Shown in pieces: positions 35,045 through 49,179 of a DNA stretch of 64,000 nucleotides (within the stretch, counting starts at the first letter, position 1; every line of letters starts with the position of its first letter). Position numbers and translations under genes: made by a program. Source of the DNA: Scortum barcoo (lineage: Eukaryota > Chordata > Actinopteri > Centrarchiformes > Terapontidae); NCBI GenBank assembly GCA_023238725.1, contig CM041531.1, positions 7,291,113-7,355,112 on the forward strand, read 5' to 3'. Under the pieces are notes generated by a model. That model was not told the DNA's origin and did no database searches. It was given only the letters and a program-made list of their open reading frames with translations.

Positions 35045-37930
35045 CGTCTCAGCTGGGCTAATGGCTTTTCAGACTGTGTTCTTTTATCTCGTTAATTGTG
35101 AAATTTTCACATTGCGTTGCAGCCATGCATCCACATTTGACTCCTTTTTTTCTCCGCTGTCTATCGATATCCCTCATGCACAGCACTTTCCATTCATGGT
35201 GTAGTAAACAATTTGATTAGTAATGATTGGCATTTCGTTCTCTGTGGATCAATCTGCATTAAAGTGCCCTCTATTCCTGTCACTACTCTGCCTTCATTAT
35301 GTGTTCGATTTGTGAGACTGAGAACCTGAGTGGCACCTCCCCTTGTGTTCAAATGCTTTTGGAAGAAAAGGCTATTCCTGCAGCCTCGCACCTGTTGTGT
35401 TTTTGTACACCACAAAGACGGGTTTAAATAAAAACCGGGGCGATGTCTGCACTTTTTAGCTGAGACATGTTGTGCAACAAGTCTCCCCTGGTAGACCGAT
35501 CGGACAAAGAGGCTCTCATCAATGTGCCCTGAACATCGACGGCCTGACAGACCATCCATAATAACTAAAAAGAATCAACAACATGGCAGAAAATGATCAT
35601 TGCTCCAGCTTTGGGAAATGCACTAGATACATTTCAAAGCCAAAAACCCATATACAGCTTAGATTGCAAACAGTATATCTGCTCAAGTCCATCATTAAGA
35701 TTCTTTGACAGTAACGTTTTAAAGTCAAAAATACAACAATACTGTAACACTTCAGCAAACCCTGGCATACTTAAACAACAGAGCGTATCTCTGAAGCTCA
35801 GTGGCATCAGTGATGTTTGTTACTGACATTCCTGAATTCATTAAAAAGGTGAGAGTGGAAGCACAGCAGCTAGAATATAAAAATCACAAAGGGTGACTCT
35901 GAGAAAAAGACAGATATGTAGTTGTTCAGAATCAATTATTAATTATTATTCCAAATAATAAAAACATGTCTGTCAATTCCTGATTCTATAAATTTGAAGT
36001 CTAAAATAGTTATTCTTCCTGTTTTTGCTAATAAAAATATCCAAGAACACTAAAGAAAATGTGTTTCATATACATGTTTTTTTTATTTAGTTGTTGAAAT
36101 ATTCCAAGAAATAAAAACCATCTGCCTGCTGTGGCACAGTCAGTTACTTATTTAGTTAGTTGGCGTACAGCAACACATCCACTGACGCCCATAATAAAAT
36201 AGGTCAAGGACAAGGATTAGTTATTTTAGGGGCAAGAGTACACAGCAAATGATGCTCATAGTACTATAAAAAGGGTATTTCTAAAGATTTCTTAAAATCC
36301 CTCCAACAAACTGTCAACATGAGTTAAAATAAAGCCAGAATTGAAAGTATTTAGCAGTGCTGAGAACATGTTGCCATGTTTTTTTAAAATCAACTTGACT
36401 ACTGACATATGCAGTGCTGCTGCTAACAAAGTTTTTTCCCCAAAAAATCCACCCATGCACAAAAACTTTTGGATGTCCTTAAGGGGCTTTTTGCTGGAGA
36501 TAAATAAGATGCATACACACACACAAAAAAAAGAAAATCCCAAACCCACAGCAAAGTGGGCGGCAACGGAGGCTGGCAAGAAGCCACAAGAGTTCATTAA
36601 GTGAGAGATGGTTTGCCTGCAGATTGAAGTGAGAGTCACTGACTACCAAGGCTCAGTCACTGAATCACACCCAAGTACTTAAGTTCAAGATGTACTATTT
36701 GGTCTTCTCTCGGAAAAAACTGCCATATTATATGATCCAATTCAAAGTTTCCTTTCAAGCTGCCCTGACAGTGATGGGATAAATGCGGAGGTTCATGTTG
36801 CCTCTTTTTGTTTGTTTCGCTTCAAGCCAGGTGATAGAACTATAACCCAGTGCCATGCAGCGTGATGTTATAATAATTTGCAAGCAGTCAGCGAGCCTTA
36901 AGGCATTCTCCAAAGTGACATTGGTAAACACAAAACAGATGCTTTGCATGGGGAATTGGTTTCTAGTGCCTGTACGAAGTGCTTAAACATGCTGTTGCCA
37001 AAAACGACTTGAAATTATTCAAAATACCACAGAAAATTGCATTCAGTTAATGAAATACATTGGAGCCCAATAATTTTGTCTTTAAAATCTCTTTAAAAAA
37101 AAGGCACAACAGCAGCAACACACATCCCCCCCCCACCAAGGAAAACACACACTTTCTATAAACAGGCTGCTGGTGCTGTCAGAGCGAGTCTTCAAAAACC
37201 TGGAAAACTGCTGGTTTTCCATCTCCCCAGGTAGTTAATTGCATTCGTTCCCATGTGTAACTGATTTTCTCAATAGCGAGAATAAGCATCAGCAGGACTC
37301 TGACACTTTTGTCCCGAACCACAGGCGTACCCCCTTTGAAATCAGCATTTCAAAACCTAATGCACCACAACAGGTAGACAAGACTATATTTAAGATAAAA
37401 CTGAGGAAACTGTAAATTGTGTAAAATCTCACAATTCACACTAAACTCTGCAGTCATTGAGCCTCAATGTACTACTGTGAAATTTTGACGTCAAGTAGTG
37501 CCATGGGGAAACATTTGAATGGGCTCCCATTTTGTAAACGTGATAAAGGACAGGTACAAGTGAGAGCAAGCAGGCGCGGCAATCAACATCCTGCATTTAG
37601 TTTCACTCGATTCTGCTTATCAACAGCTGCTGGTGACAAGAAAGGAGCGCTAACATGGACTTACACAGCAACATTAAAGTCTTCTTTGCAGAACTTTTAG
37701 GAGGAAGACTTTGAGAATACAAACATTGACTTGTTTCCAGGGAAACTTCACAGGGCACTTCTTGGTTGGTTTTAAATGATAGTGACTGTTTAGTGACTCT
37801 TTAGCCAAGTTGGAAGCTTACAACTTGAACTACAGAGGATAATGTGCTATTAGCTTTGGTAAATGTGCAACTGAGGAGGAGCAGCAAAACTGGCAACAAC
37901 ACTATGGTGAATTTTCCAATTATCCTCTTT
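35045..37930. other. gene-free sequence
   Basis: I see no coding exon or known transposon. A minus-strand opening of 121 codons at 35194-35559 lies over a moderately GC-rich patch but has no recognisable domain. It could be luzp2 3' UTR and flank, or last intron. Confidence 0.6.
35427..35432 (+). promoter_or_regulatory. luzp2: possible luzp2 polyadenylation signal
   Basis: AATAAA lies about 385 bp after the candidate stop codon, followed within 50 bp by tgttgtgc, a G/T-rich element. It is only meaningful if 35003-35044 is the last exon. Confidence 0.25.
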
Positions 37931-38240
37931 TGGACTGATGGCATTCAGTCTTTCAAAAGGCAACATCTTTATTTGGCTGCACCACAGAAGCAGGAAGAGT
38001 TGTGTGGTGAGAACCAGGACTGAGAGAGTGTAGTTTATTAGGCCTTCTTTTCTTCAGAAAGAACAGTGATGGTGCGATGATGGGTGCAGGAAAAAACTCC
38101 GCTGATACAAGCTTGTTGAACAAAGAGAACTTTATTTGAAGCAAGCCAGTATCAGAAATCAGACTCTGCAGATGTCTGAGAGAGATTCTGCCAATGATGA
38201 AAACTCCAACTCTGTACACCCAAGTCACACATTTTAAAGC
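37930..38240 (-). other. possible LTR-like fragment with three minus-strand AATAAA motifs
   Basis: On the minus strand, AATAAA occurs at 38136-38131, 38039-38034 and 37973-37968, within about 170 bp and each in a mixed-composition context. A tttaaa TATA-like motif (38233-38238) lies about 100 bp before the first. This order of TATA-like box then polyadenylation signal is usual in LTRs. I could not find matching TG/CA ends or a target duplication, so the identity is open. Confidence 0.25.
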
Positions 38241-39207
38241 CTACATAACACCCTCATTCCATATTCAACATATAGCTAATTTCTATTAGTATAATGAGAA
38301 GAAAATCCAACCCTTTAACCAAAATTGGTCATCCATCACTTCCTTTTCCCATATAGGATGAACTAAGCTCATCCCCTGGACTTCTGACCTAAACCATCCC
38401 AGATTTAGTGTTAACAAAACTGAAAGGAACATACATCAAATTTAAGTGTCTTTAAATCTCTGTGTCTCTACTACCCTAATATGGGCATAGGAACATCTGA
38501 TCCCTGTGCAGTTATTTAGAACCTATAAATCCTCAAGTATACACTCCAACTAAGCTTCACCTTCTCACCTTCTATGCAACTTACAACAACCATATATCTA
38601 CATGTATGTGTCATGCATGTGTCTTGTGTTTTTGTGTGAAACATAACACCAGATGGTTAAACACATACACAATCACCATAACACGTTCAGGCCTACATTC
38701 CATGGCAAAAAGTATCTTCATGGTCCGGGTGGACTAAACCTCAGCCAACATTACATTCAGTTTTATTATACATATACAGGCAGATACCTCAAGAGGAATC
38801 AGAAATTATTACAATGTCCAGCAGTAATAGCAATGGAGGGCTTACCATCAGGATTTCCCCTTTAAATATCAAATATGTGTTTTAATACTCCCTTTCCATC
38901 CCACAGATATTTAGGAGCATTACAGATCACCACATGTCTACTGTGGAATACTATTGTGTCAGTCTTGCTCATTATGAATCTTTATCTTTTGAACCTAACA
39001 GCAAAGGAGCCAAGCGCAGACTGGAAAATTCAACACAAAGCTCTCAGACGACAGCGAGGAGGCAGAGGGTGGCAGCAGCAAAAAGACAAAGCCACATAAA
39101 TACAACTGAGCGGACGGCAAACCATCCAAATTGCAGAGCTCCTGCGTTGCCTGAAGGATCTTTCTAAGAGCACACACTTGCGCACTCTCACAAAAAACAT
39201 ATGTGCG

Positions 39208-39209
<2 letters not shown>

Positions 39210-39271
<62 letters not shown>
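39210..39271. repeat. CA microsatellite (31 units)
   Basis: An uninterrupted run of ca dinucleotides, the longest simple repeat in the window. It produces long Cys-Val or Thr-His openings on both strands that are not genes. Confidence 0.98.
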
Positions 39272-39273
<2 letters not shown>

Positions 39274-39570
39274 TATCAGCATTGTTTGCAAAAGCTGAGA
39301 CACTGGAATTGTCAACGAATTTTAAACTGTCATCTGAAAACCTCCATAGTAAAATGGCATGCATTATAGAAATTCTTTTTAAAAAGGTAGCAATGGCACT
39401 GGTAACTTGTTTCATGATTGTTCATTTGTTGTTTACTTATCTGAGTTTTATTCTAAGTGAGGACACTGCTTTCTAGATGTGTGATCTTTCTAGAAAAATC
39501 CCTTTGCACTGGTGAGGTCTGACACTGTATCCTGTGATAAGTATATCAATTGACAAATAAAAAAAATAAT

Positions 39571-39617
39571 CCTCCTCCTACTACTACTATTACTACTACT
39601 ATTACTACTACTACTAC
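39571..39617. repeat. CTA/CTT-type trinucleotide tract
   Basis: Imperfect cta and tta units over about 47 bp after a short cct run. Confidence 0.9.
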
Positions 39618-40247
39618 CCAACTTAGACTATTGTTTGTCACTCATTGTAGCAAGGTTAATTTACTCCTCCACATTTTGAAATATAGAGGCTCAAGTTGGC
39701 TGGCCAACTGTTCAACATTTAATATTTCAGCACTCCTGCTGCCTTTAACACTCCAGAGGCAAAAGAGCCAAAGACTCACAATGGGTCGTCTCCCTGAGAA
39801 TGTGCCATGCACTGAGTAGTAACTCCTAGCTACATGTATCTGTGTTATCTGACCTTTCTGTGTCCTTTCAATAAACTGTAATTTTCAGTAAATGTGTGAA
39901 GAATAAATGGTTCTTTGTGGGAAAGAAATGAGTGAATATGTTTGTGATCAACAGAGGAAAAAGGTTGCACGGTGCAAAGAGAGATCAGGATTTTACACCC
40001 CGCGAATATTAAGCGACATGTCAAACAGACGAGGTTATTCGGGGGGACTGACATAGGAGATCAGAACCAAGTCAGTATTTTTCAAGAGATTGATTGATTT
40101 TTTTTGGATATAATTCATCACATAATTTAAAAGGCTGGCTTTGTTAAATAATCATCTGGTACAAATGAGTAAAGTGCTGCAAGGTTCAAACATAAAACAC
40201 CTGACATATGCTACCACAGCATTGTGGGATCATGACCATAAATGACT

Positions 40248-40335
40248 AAAGGTGTGTTCAGACGGAGCACAAAGCAGATCTTAGAGGTGGCCTGAATGCT
40301 TATAAAGTCAATGCAAAGTGGATGCAAATTAGCCC
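40248..40335. repeat. teleost ggtgtgttcagac repeat fragment
   Basis: aaggtgtgttcagacggagc, then a following ...cttagaggtgg and ...aagtcaatgcaaagtgg, matches by recall a repeat very common in percomorph fish. The typical form continues with gcgaattttagaggcg-like sequence. Borders are uncertain. Confidence 0.5.
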
Positions 40336-43300
40336 TGTGGGGCACAAACTGAGGGGAAGACTACAGAGTAAGTTAAAATGGTCTCAAATCGAGCAAAAAG
40401 AATTGTGCTTATGCTGAGGGTGAATGACTCCGCTTCATGAATGTCTAAAGAAAAGGCACTGGAGGAAACCAGAAGAACTCGAGTTCTCCGGAGAGTTCTT
40501 GGATCAATCCGAGTCATACAGCAGTCACACAGTAAGTACGGGTGAACAAACAAGGAATTGAGAAACAGTACAGCAATCAAATTTGAGCAGAGAAAGATAT
40601 ATATAATAAATAAACTAGATAAAGAGCATTAAAGTATAAAAATGTTTGTTGTTAAAAGCCACAACCCCCTCCTCACTTTAGTGTTTGTCACCCTCAAATA
40701 CCCATCAGTCTCCAGCTGCACTGTAGAGGTAATGTAATTCCACATTGTTATGTACGTAATGTCATTGTGACCATTTCAGAACTTGATCCAAATCCTGAGA
40801 GACGTCGCTTTTCGTTCGAGTCCGTAGTTCGTTGTGAAAAACTTCTGTGACTCTTCTTTTCGGAAGCTACCGACAGCTTTAATCAGCTTTATGGTCACAG
40901 CATCTCCTTCATGTGACATTTGGTGCGGTCACTGGATCCAAGAGTGTCCATGCTGGAAAATGTTAGGCGACAGGTGCACAGCTCTATTTTAAGGCCCATA
41001 ATCCATCTTTTTTTTTTAAACAAGTTTGGGAGCCTCCTCCAGGTCGGGTCCACGTCTTGCTGGGAAGCAAACAAAAGGGCCTGTCAGCAGGATTTGGAGA
41101 CCAACGGCAGATCTTGCAAATGCTCCCATTAAACCTCAGAGCTGACAGTGGCCGGAGTGATAGGGGAGAAGAAAGATGTTCGAGCTTGCAGTGACGTAAA
41201 CAGGCTTCGGATTTGATCAAAGTGACTGTGGTTTTTGGGTGCCATCCTCATTTGCTGCCTCCCTTTCACAGCTTGTGGAAATGAAGCATCTTTTGAGGAC
41301 AATTACTCAGACTTCTTCCTGCTGAGCTGCACAAGAAACCGGTTTTCAAATGCACCCGGCAAACACGCGCCCAGCAAATTGGAAAATGACTTCTGTTTAG
41401 CCTGAATTTAAAATACTGCCACATTGCAAAGATAATACATTTCATTTGCTTTGCTGTTGAGGAGACACAGGTCATAAAGGACCCTCAAACCGGCAACAAA
41501 TCCAGAGTGTTTCTCTTAAATAATAAGAAATGCATATGATAACATTGAATTTAAGATCACATGCACATATGCAGTGCAGATAGTGTGCAAGAGTCTGCTT
41601 ATTTTCACTTCACAAGCTTTATTTAGTCAGAAAACATCACAGACCTGAGAACAAATGATATGCAGGATGGGACTGTCACTTTAATTCAAACTATCTGTAA
41701 TTAAATGTCCAAAGTAAAAATGTACAATATAAGTACAACAGGCCACGCACTGTACTCCAGTGGGGGTCAGTGTGATTTATTCAGTCAAAAAAAGACATTG
41801 TTGTTCTCATCTGTAATGCAAAATGGAGGAAACTAGCAAGTGAGCAGTGCTGAATGTATAATCACAACAGCAAACCACCTGAGAATGTGCGGAGGCTAGA
41901 GATGTCTCGAGCTGATGCTGTGGACCGGTGTCGGGGCTGATCGTGGCATATTAATGGATCAGTATCAGCTTAAATAAAGCTGATCAAAATAGGATCCTTT
42001 CTTAACTGCACTCCTGTATGTTTTGTCCACCTCGGCCTGTGCTTACTGACAGGTCTGCTCTACACTGCAACCATTTCACTGCATATGTGAGTGAAAATTA
42101 AGAGTGTGTGGATATGAAAAACTATTTGGGTGCACCGGTGATAGACTCTGTTCTGACACCTGGGTTGGCAAAATTCGCTATAAGCTCAGAGTGTAACGAA
42201 TCTGTTATCTCTCCTCTCTCTTTTTCATTAGCAAAATGCAGAGTACAAAACATTCAGGAAGCAGCTTCTCATTTTTTTTTTAAACCGGCGGAGACGGTCG
42301 CTTTCGCCGGTTAAAATGACAAACGTCGCCTGCTTCAGGTCAGCTGTTGCAAATTAACATGAATTCTGTGAGCAACCTGACGGCAGGCCAAGTTTGATAC
42401 TTGGCTGCCGTCGGGTTTGTGTGCTCCCTGCGAGCAGCTGTCTGTACTCAGCCAAGGACTGTTTATGGGTTAAAAGAAGCATCACTCTTGAACGCTGCTG
42501 TATAACCTTGAGTGGTCTGAGCCTTTCAGTAGTTTCAACTCCAGCAGAGTGAGACCTCTTCTTTCTAACAGATGGTTTCACGTCAATTTAAAGAGTCACA
42601 TTCCCCCTCTTAAACTTTTTTTTAGTATCATATTATATATTTTAAGATGATCAACTTTGCTGGTCCAAATAAATCATGACAGTGTGACAGTGAGCCATCA
42701 TGCACAACACAAAGACTGAAGCAGCTAAATGGAATAAATTTATTTTATCATTTATTTCATTTTAACTCAAGACAATGATTGCATTTTTAGTTAACAATGT
42801 CGCTCTAGATGTTACTGTGGCACGCTCACCTGATATCAGATTTCTGTAAAATAAAGGTTAATTTAGGTTGCTTTTCTCCGCTGCGACTTTCTGCAAATGC
42901 CATCTGTGCCATTTCTGAAAAACGCTCTCAGCCTCACAGCAACTTCCTGTGTGTTTTCATTCAATGCCACAATCATTTTATCCAGTCTCGGGTCTTTATC
43001 AGGGGAATTATCTTCATCAGTCGAGCTGTTTGCACCGTCCTGTCAACGTGACCGCAGACTAAGACAAAATGTGTCCTGTGGTTTTGGCAGCGCAGTCACT
43101 GGGCTTTATGTACGGTAACTCTTACAGATGAAAACACAGGTATGCTAAGGCCTTCTAGATATTAGTGATAATGAGTTGTATTGTAAACTTTTGGTTTTTA
43201 AAAAGAGAAACATGCTTTGTTTCTCCAGTATATAACAATCAAATTAGATTTTTTTTAGGCAAGCTACTTTCTAATTTAATGTATTTATAAAGCTGCACTG

Positions 43301-45351
43301 AAATTAATTTCAATATGTTTTTATCTTTACACACACCCAGTTATGTATCAGAAAATAACATTTTTCAATTGCAGTACAACTGAGGAAATGGGTGTGCTTA
43401 TGTTTTTTAAGACAGCAGTGGTCAGCTGTATTATGACAGTGAACTTAAGCACACACAGACCTAATTAAGCACTCACTCCAGTTACACAACCTGAAGCTGC
43501 CTCTTCTTCTTTAAACTTTGGCTGTTGGTGTTGACACTGAATTGAGACACACATGAATGACTGCAAAATCTTTATAGAGCGCGCACAAGTGTGTCAAGAT
43601 TGCCCACTTCATCTGCTCTTTTATCCACAGCTCTTAAACCTCAGCTTGCTAATGCGCTGAGAGAGTAAATGATTTTAATGAGGTGGAGGCTGGTGATGGA
43701 AGAGCTGCTTTACACTCCCATCAATTCTGAACGGTGTGGGAAGCAAACCTGGGTCAGAACGCCGGCGCAGATTTTCTAAGCAGTTATTTTAAACCTGCGT
43801 TGAGTACCAGAATAAGGACCGCATAGGCACGAGTGCAGCCGCAAGTGGTTAGATGTCAGTCAAAGATTAACACTTACTTTTACTTTTAATAATCTCCTAT
43901 GATTGTGGAGCACTCATTAGTGCCAAGACTCCCATTTGGCAAACACCACCCACTTGGCACCTAATTAGATTACAGCAGTAGGAAACTATTTAGAAATACA
44001 AATTTCGTGTGCCTCCATGCACCCACAGGTGTTTAAAATGTGTTCATTTCCTCAAGTTTAGTCAGTTCATCAAGTTAAAACAATTGTTAGCGGGACATGG
44101 GTGGTGGTTATGATTTTCATTTTTCTTTAAAAAAAAAGAGTAAAGTAAAATACAGCGGGGGTAATTTCTCTCTGAATGAGGCTGTGGTGAGAGTCTCTAC
44201 ATTGAAACCTTAAACCTACCGAGAATTAAGTTTATTTTAGAGCTGTTTTCATTTTATGTATGAATATAAACTTTGGTTCCTCTAATCTGACGTTTTTGCA
44301 ATAAATCTTTTGAGACATTACAATAATGACACAGAAAAGTCAGCTACTACATTTTATAAAATCACAGTATAATATACTGTATCTTAGCCTTGAAACATTA
44401 TAAAAATCTGTAAATAAAGAAACCATTTCATAAAAAGAGCAGTGAAAGATGTACCTGAAATGGATTTCAAGCTAACTACAACTCAGAGCTCCCTGCCTTG
44501 TCCCTGTAAAATATAAAATAAAGTTTGACAAAGCAAATCCAACCAAATCTGTCAACCATCTCTCTGCCTGCTGACCAGACTGGTTTTTGATCTCATCCCA
44601 TATCTATTTAAGTATGATGTCATTTCAATCCACCTCCACTACCCTGTTTTTTGCAGAAATCAGCAGCTTCCCGCTCCCCGCGCTCGCTTCCTGACCAACT
44701 GTAAAACGTCTTTTAACTCCATCCTTTAATGTCAAGGAGATTTCCAGGGTCAATCACCGTTCGACTTATTGTAAAGCTGAAGACCCTTTTTTCCTTTTCT
44801 GACGCGACAAGCTTTTAAGTGACATGTTATATGTGGCCTTTCAATGACTAGAATCTGTTTTTTCTCACATTGAAATTCAGATAAAAGAAGCTGCCACCAG
44901 AGGCAAAGTCTGCTCCAGTGTCATGGAACACACCAAAAACATTTACATGCTGTTTGTAGTCGTTTAAAACACACCCTACAATGCCTAAATTAATGCGTGG
45001 AGGAGCACACACTCCTTTTTTCCACTGAGTGCAGCTCCGTATGGATGAACATGGGGGACACGGATTTGCGTGCCGTGTCCTTCACAATCTTCCTGGTTAA
45101 CAGGACATCGGTGACAAAGCAGCTGCTGCCCTCAATGCATCCACCTTCATCTTGTCACATAACACATTCATTTTACTCGCAGCTGAAGCAAACTCTGCTG
45201 TGGTTTAGACAGAACAAACTACCCATACTTCATCTTTTGACAGAGAGAGACAAAATACATAGGGAAAAAAAGTCATTATTGAATTATCCCAGTTTTCAGT
45301 ACTACAGACAAAACTGAGGCAAAATAAATACTGAGCAAAGAAATTCAGTGT

Positions 45352-45379
45352 ACACACACACACACACACACACACACAC
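45352..45379. repeat. CA microsatellite (14 units)
   Basis: Uninterrupted ac/ca dinucleotides over 28 bp. Confidence 0.95.
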
Positions 45380-47339
45380 TGGACTAAAGCTCCTTAGACT
45401 TTACTGGAACAAAAAATGGTGATATTTCTCCACCAGGAAGATAGAACAAGACAAAGGACAGGGAGTCAGGGAGTATTACATCCTATTCATTTAATACTCT
45501 TGTGATCACACAGAAACTATACATCAACACCTTCAATATGAAACCTGATTGAAAATCACAAACAAAGACAAACAAACAACCCACTTAATTGATTTTTTTC
45601 ATGCCATATATTCAGGTGTTTAGCACAATAACTCACACGAAACATAGGTCTTGTAATGTAAAATGTCAAAAGCTCTTCTGATCCCGTCAGTTTTTGCTAT
45701 GAAAAATATACAAAATGTTGGGTATTTTTGCCGTACTTTTGTAGATGTGAGTATTGTGATGCCTTAAGTTCTGGTGGGAGGTTTGAAATCTTGGACATAG
45801 ACATCTTCATCTGATTTTTCACACTTTATTTGTGTATCAACTCTCAACAAAAATCCAGCATCAGTCGAGCTTTAACAAAATATTTTTTTTGCATAGCCTG
45901 CCCTTTGGTGAAATCTTCAACTAAGATGTTTGTGGCCTAATGAGACAGAGGGCTAAATGTCACACCAGAGGCCACAGGAACCACCCAAGTGCCCCTGTGG
46001 TCAACTAAATGCCCCTGTTGTCAGTCCAAACACACGTCTGGTGAGCGAAAGTGCTCGTGTTACCTTTGGGCAGAAATGAACACTGACCCTAGATGCCCCT
46101 TTGTCAAGCCTCAACCCTTCCTTTTTTACCTTTATGAAACTTTGGCAATGTACAATTGACCTTTTGCACTTGTATTTGAGTCGAGTGTTTCCAGCCAAGA
46201 TCGATTTGAAAGAAAAATCACATACAAACTACTTTTGTATTCTAATAAGAAAAAACTCTGCATGCCCTTTTAATTTCAAATAATTTATGCTTACACCACC
46301 CACATTTTGGTTGGTTACGTAAGCTCTCATTTCAAAGCCGACCAACAAGCAAGGAAAGCACAGCAAAGAAATTCTGTGGGAACAATCATGAGCGCTTCCC
46401 TCAATTAATGCAAATGGCTGCTGTCACAAAATGAAGTATCCTTTTCAAATGAGCTATGAAAGGAAAAATAAATAGAATTGTAATTACCATTTTCACAGTG
46501 TTTTAAAAACATTAATACAGAATATGTGTCAGACTGTTAAGTACTCAGCTTTGATGGTGGTTTTTTTTGTTCTTTTATTCATTCATATAAACACAGTAAT
46601 TCGTTTATTTCAGCGGAGTGTACAGTGACTTCTCAGAGAACAGCATGTTCCTGCTTGCAGACCTAAAGCCTGAAAAGACCTTTTCACCCCGCCGGTTGTC
46701 TGACAAGGGAAGTGGTCTGGAAACAGTAGTGGTCAGTATGAGAGAAAATCACCCACAGCTGTACTCATACTATGTTTGTTCAGCTTTTGACGATGACAGG
46801 ATAAAAATAATTAACATAAACTTGATGTGATTAAAGATAAACAAAGGACATGATTTTAAATAAGGTAAGGTGAGCAAATAAACTGAGTTATAATTGTGAG
46901 GAATAACCCTGTCTGCGATTAAACCCTTCAAAAATATGTAATGAACTTACTTAGGTATTATCAACCTCATTTAGTGACTAAGGAGTTGCAACAGCATTGA
47001 CAGGTCTCTGGCACAGTTTAAATCGAATAAGCTTTTTCAAGGTTTCACTGCCTCATAGCACAAAATGACCTTAATATATCTGCTCAGGGTGGAGAGGGTT
47101 ATTGATCAATACCAATGAGGCGAGTTAGATTTCTGGCTTACAAAACTCTTCTTCCCAATCTTCATACCGTTTTGAAACCCAAACTAAACTCTCTGTCCTC
47201 TGAAGTTTGACACCATTATCACCCACCTGCTCCCATTTTACTGGCATAAAGATGAAAGATGTTGCCAAAGGCAAGCGACTGTTATTTTAAGCTATTTTTT
47301 TTTAATACAAAAAAATAGGACAGAGTCAGAGTTTTGCAG

Positions 47340-47665
47340 CTAATGACTGTTTTTTAAATTATTGATGAATCTGTCTGTCTGTGATTTCCTTGATTATTTT
47401 TTTTGTCCATAAAATGTCACAGTAAAAAAAATAAATAAATAATAAGAGTCACAATCCCCCAAAAAAACAAAACACAATCACAATTTCCCAGAGAGTACAG
47501 TGACATTTTCTAATTGTGCGTTTTATCCAACTAACAGTCCAAAACCCAAAGATACTCAATTTACTGACATGTATGATAAAGAAAAGCACAAAATATCACA
47601 TCTGAGGTATATATTTGGCATTTCTGCTTTAAGAAACTGACTTGAATGATAATTTGATTGTTTAC
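47340..47665. repeat. abundant teleost dispersed repeat, copy 3
   Basis: One of the better preserved copies. Landmarks in order are tccataaaatgtcacag, cacaatttcccagag, aacagtccaaaacccaaaga, and ctcaatttactgacatgta. A final attaatc-type end is degenerate. Confidence 0.7.
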
Positions 47666-49179
47666 GGCCTTTTACTTTGGCACCCGTGAGTACAGATGGC
47701 CATGAGATGCAATTGCTTTTCTTCATATGCAAAAAAGGACCAACTCCTGGATAATGTTTTGCCAGTTAAAAGAAAAGGCAGCAAAAGGGTTCAGCTCTCA
47801 GTAAAAATGGGCTACAATCAGGCACTCGCTGAGAGCCGTCAGAATATTTTTAGTAAACAACTGGGCACCATTAAAGTTTGGATGAATACCATGTTTCACT
47901 AATGGCAGGCCTTCTCCAAAGACTGCATTTAAAATAGGCTACAGCTGAAACACCACTTTCTGAATAATTTACAAATAATATATATGGGCCTTTTGTCGGA
48001 AAATTGTGCACCTCTGTCTTAGATGCTGTGAAAATGCTCATTAAGCCCCTCAGCCATCCCAAACTTGAAACAACTGTCAACTCTCCCATTAACGCCGGCG
48101 CCATAAAAATACATCCTGCAGCGTCTACTGCTCTGGGTAACCTTCACTGGCCCAACACTGCAATGGTCATATTTTTTTTCCCCTCTCTTTCAGGCCAGTT
48201 AGCACTTAAAAGAAAAAAAATATTCACACAGCTGCTTCTGTGCTGTGTATGACCTTCGAAAAGCTTAAGTGAAGACACATCCTAATCTTAATGTCGTATG
48301 TGGTAGAGAATGAGACTTGATAGTACTTAGCCAGGATTTAATTTTTACTTTAAGCTACACCATGGGTCTTTAAATAACTACATCATGATCAGAGAAACAA
48401 GAAAATATCATTTTAATATTTCAGTGGTGCAGCCCAATAAAGATTATATGAAAGTCCTATGTTTTATTGAGCAGCAGCCCCGGACACTGTGTGCCTTCTG
48501 TGTACCTCACTGCGAGAAGGCATTTGCATGTTTTTCTTTTTTCCTCGATCATAAAAAGCTATTTGTTAGTAAAAATGTCTGTAGAGAAAACTGTGCAGAG
48601 TGCTGGGTAGGCTACAGAAAATCCCTGTTTCTTTAAAAAAGGCTCAATTTAAGCTGCCGTGAGATCCAACGTATTTGGCGAGTCACAAAACTCATTTCAA
48701 TTATAAAACTGATAAGCATTTCATGATTTTCTGTGGTAGAAAGCTGCTTAACACAAGACTAACCAATAGGTGGAATCCATAGCAGTCAACACTGTTAGCA
48801 CATACATTTCTTTATGAAGGAAGAGGAATGAAATGATTGATTGTTCAGTAGACGAACAGGTACTGCCTTCAGCCTCTGCGTACAGTTATTGGAAAATCCC
48901 TGAGCACAATAGAAACCCTGTCTTTGCTGTGATGGCTGCACACATTGATTTCTGGCCACAAGGGTGCAGAAAAATTCCAAAGCAAGCTGTTCGACACGCA
49001 CCCTGACATTATTGTCTTAGCTGTTACGACTGACATGTTACCAAAAATTACTTATACATGAGCCTAGTAACAAAAATGAATCAGCTAGTTGGCTAATGGA
49101 GCCATCCAAACAAATTCATACAAATCTAAATAGATCACGTTGAGCTTTGGAAAAATCTTATTGAGCATTTGTCATATTC

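Larger units (their letters stand above)
38241..47339. other. gene-free sequence with simple repeats
   Basis: It holds a CA microsatellite (39210-39271), a CTA/ATT-type tract (39571-39617), a teleost repeat fragment (about 40248-40335), a second CA tract (45352-45379), and otherwise AT-rich sequence. Splice-acceptor-like pyrimidine tracts followed by short open stretches occur at 41272, 42572, 44657 and 46614, but none can be tied to a known protein. Confidence 0.6.

Noticed and set aside
35194..35559. 121-codon minus-strand open frame
   Set aside because: No recognisable family. The stretch may be a noncoding element or luzp2 3' sequence, but nothing supports translation.
38994..39112. Acceptor-like cctaacag followed by 35 codons ending KTKPHKYN-stop
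   Set aside because: Open in phase 0 and hydrophilic, but with no resemblance to the known LUZP2 end and an ordinary acceptor. Left as chance.
38995..39476. Cys-Val and Thr-His repeat openings
   Set aside because: They are translations of the CA microsatellite at 39210-39271.
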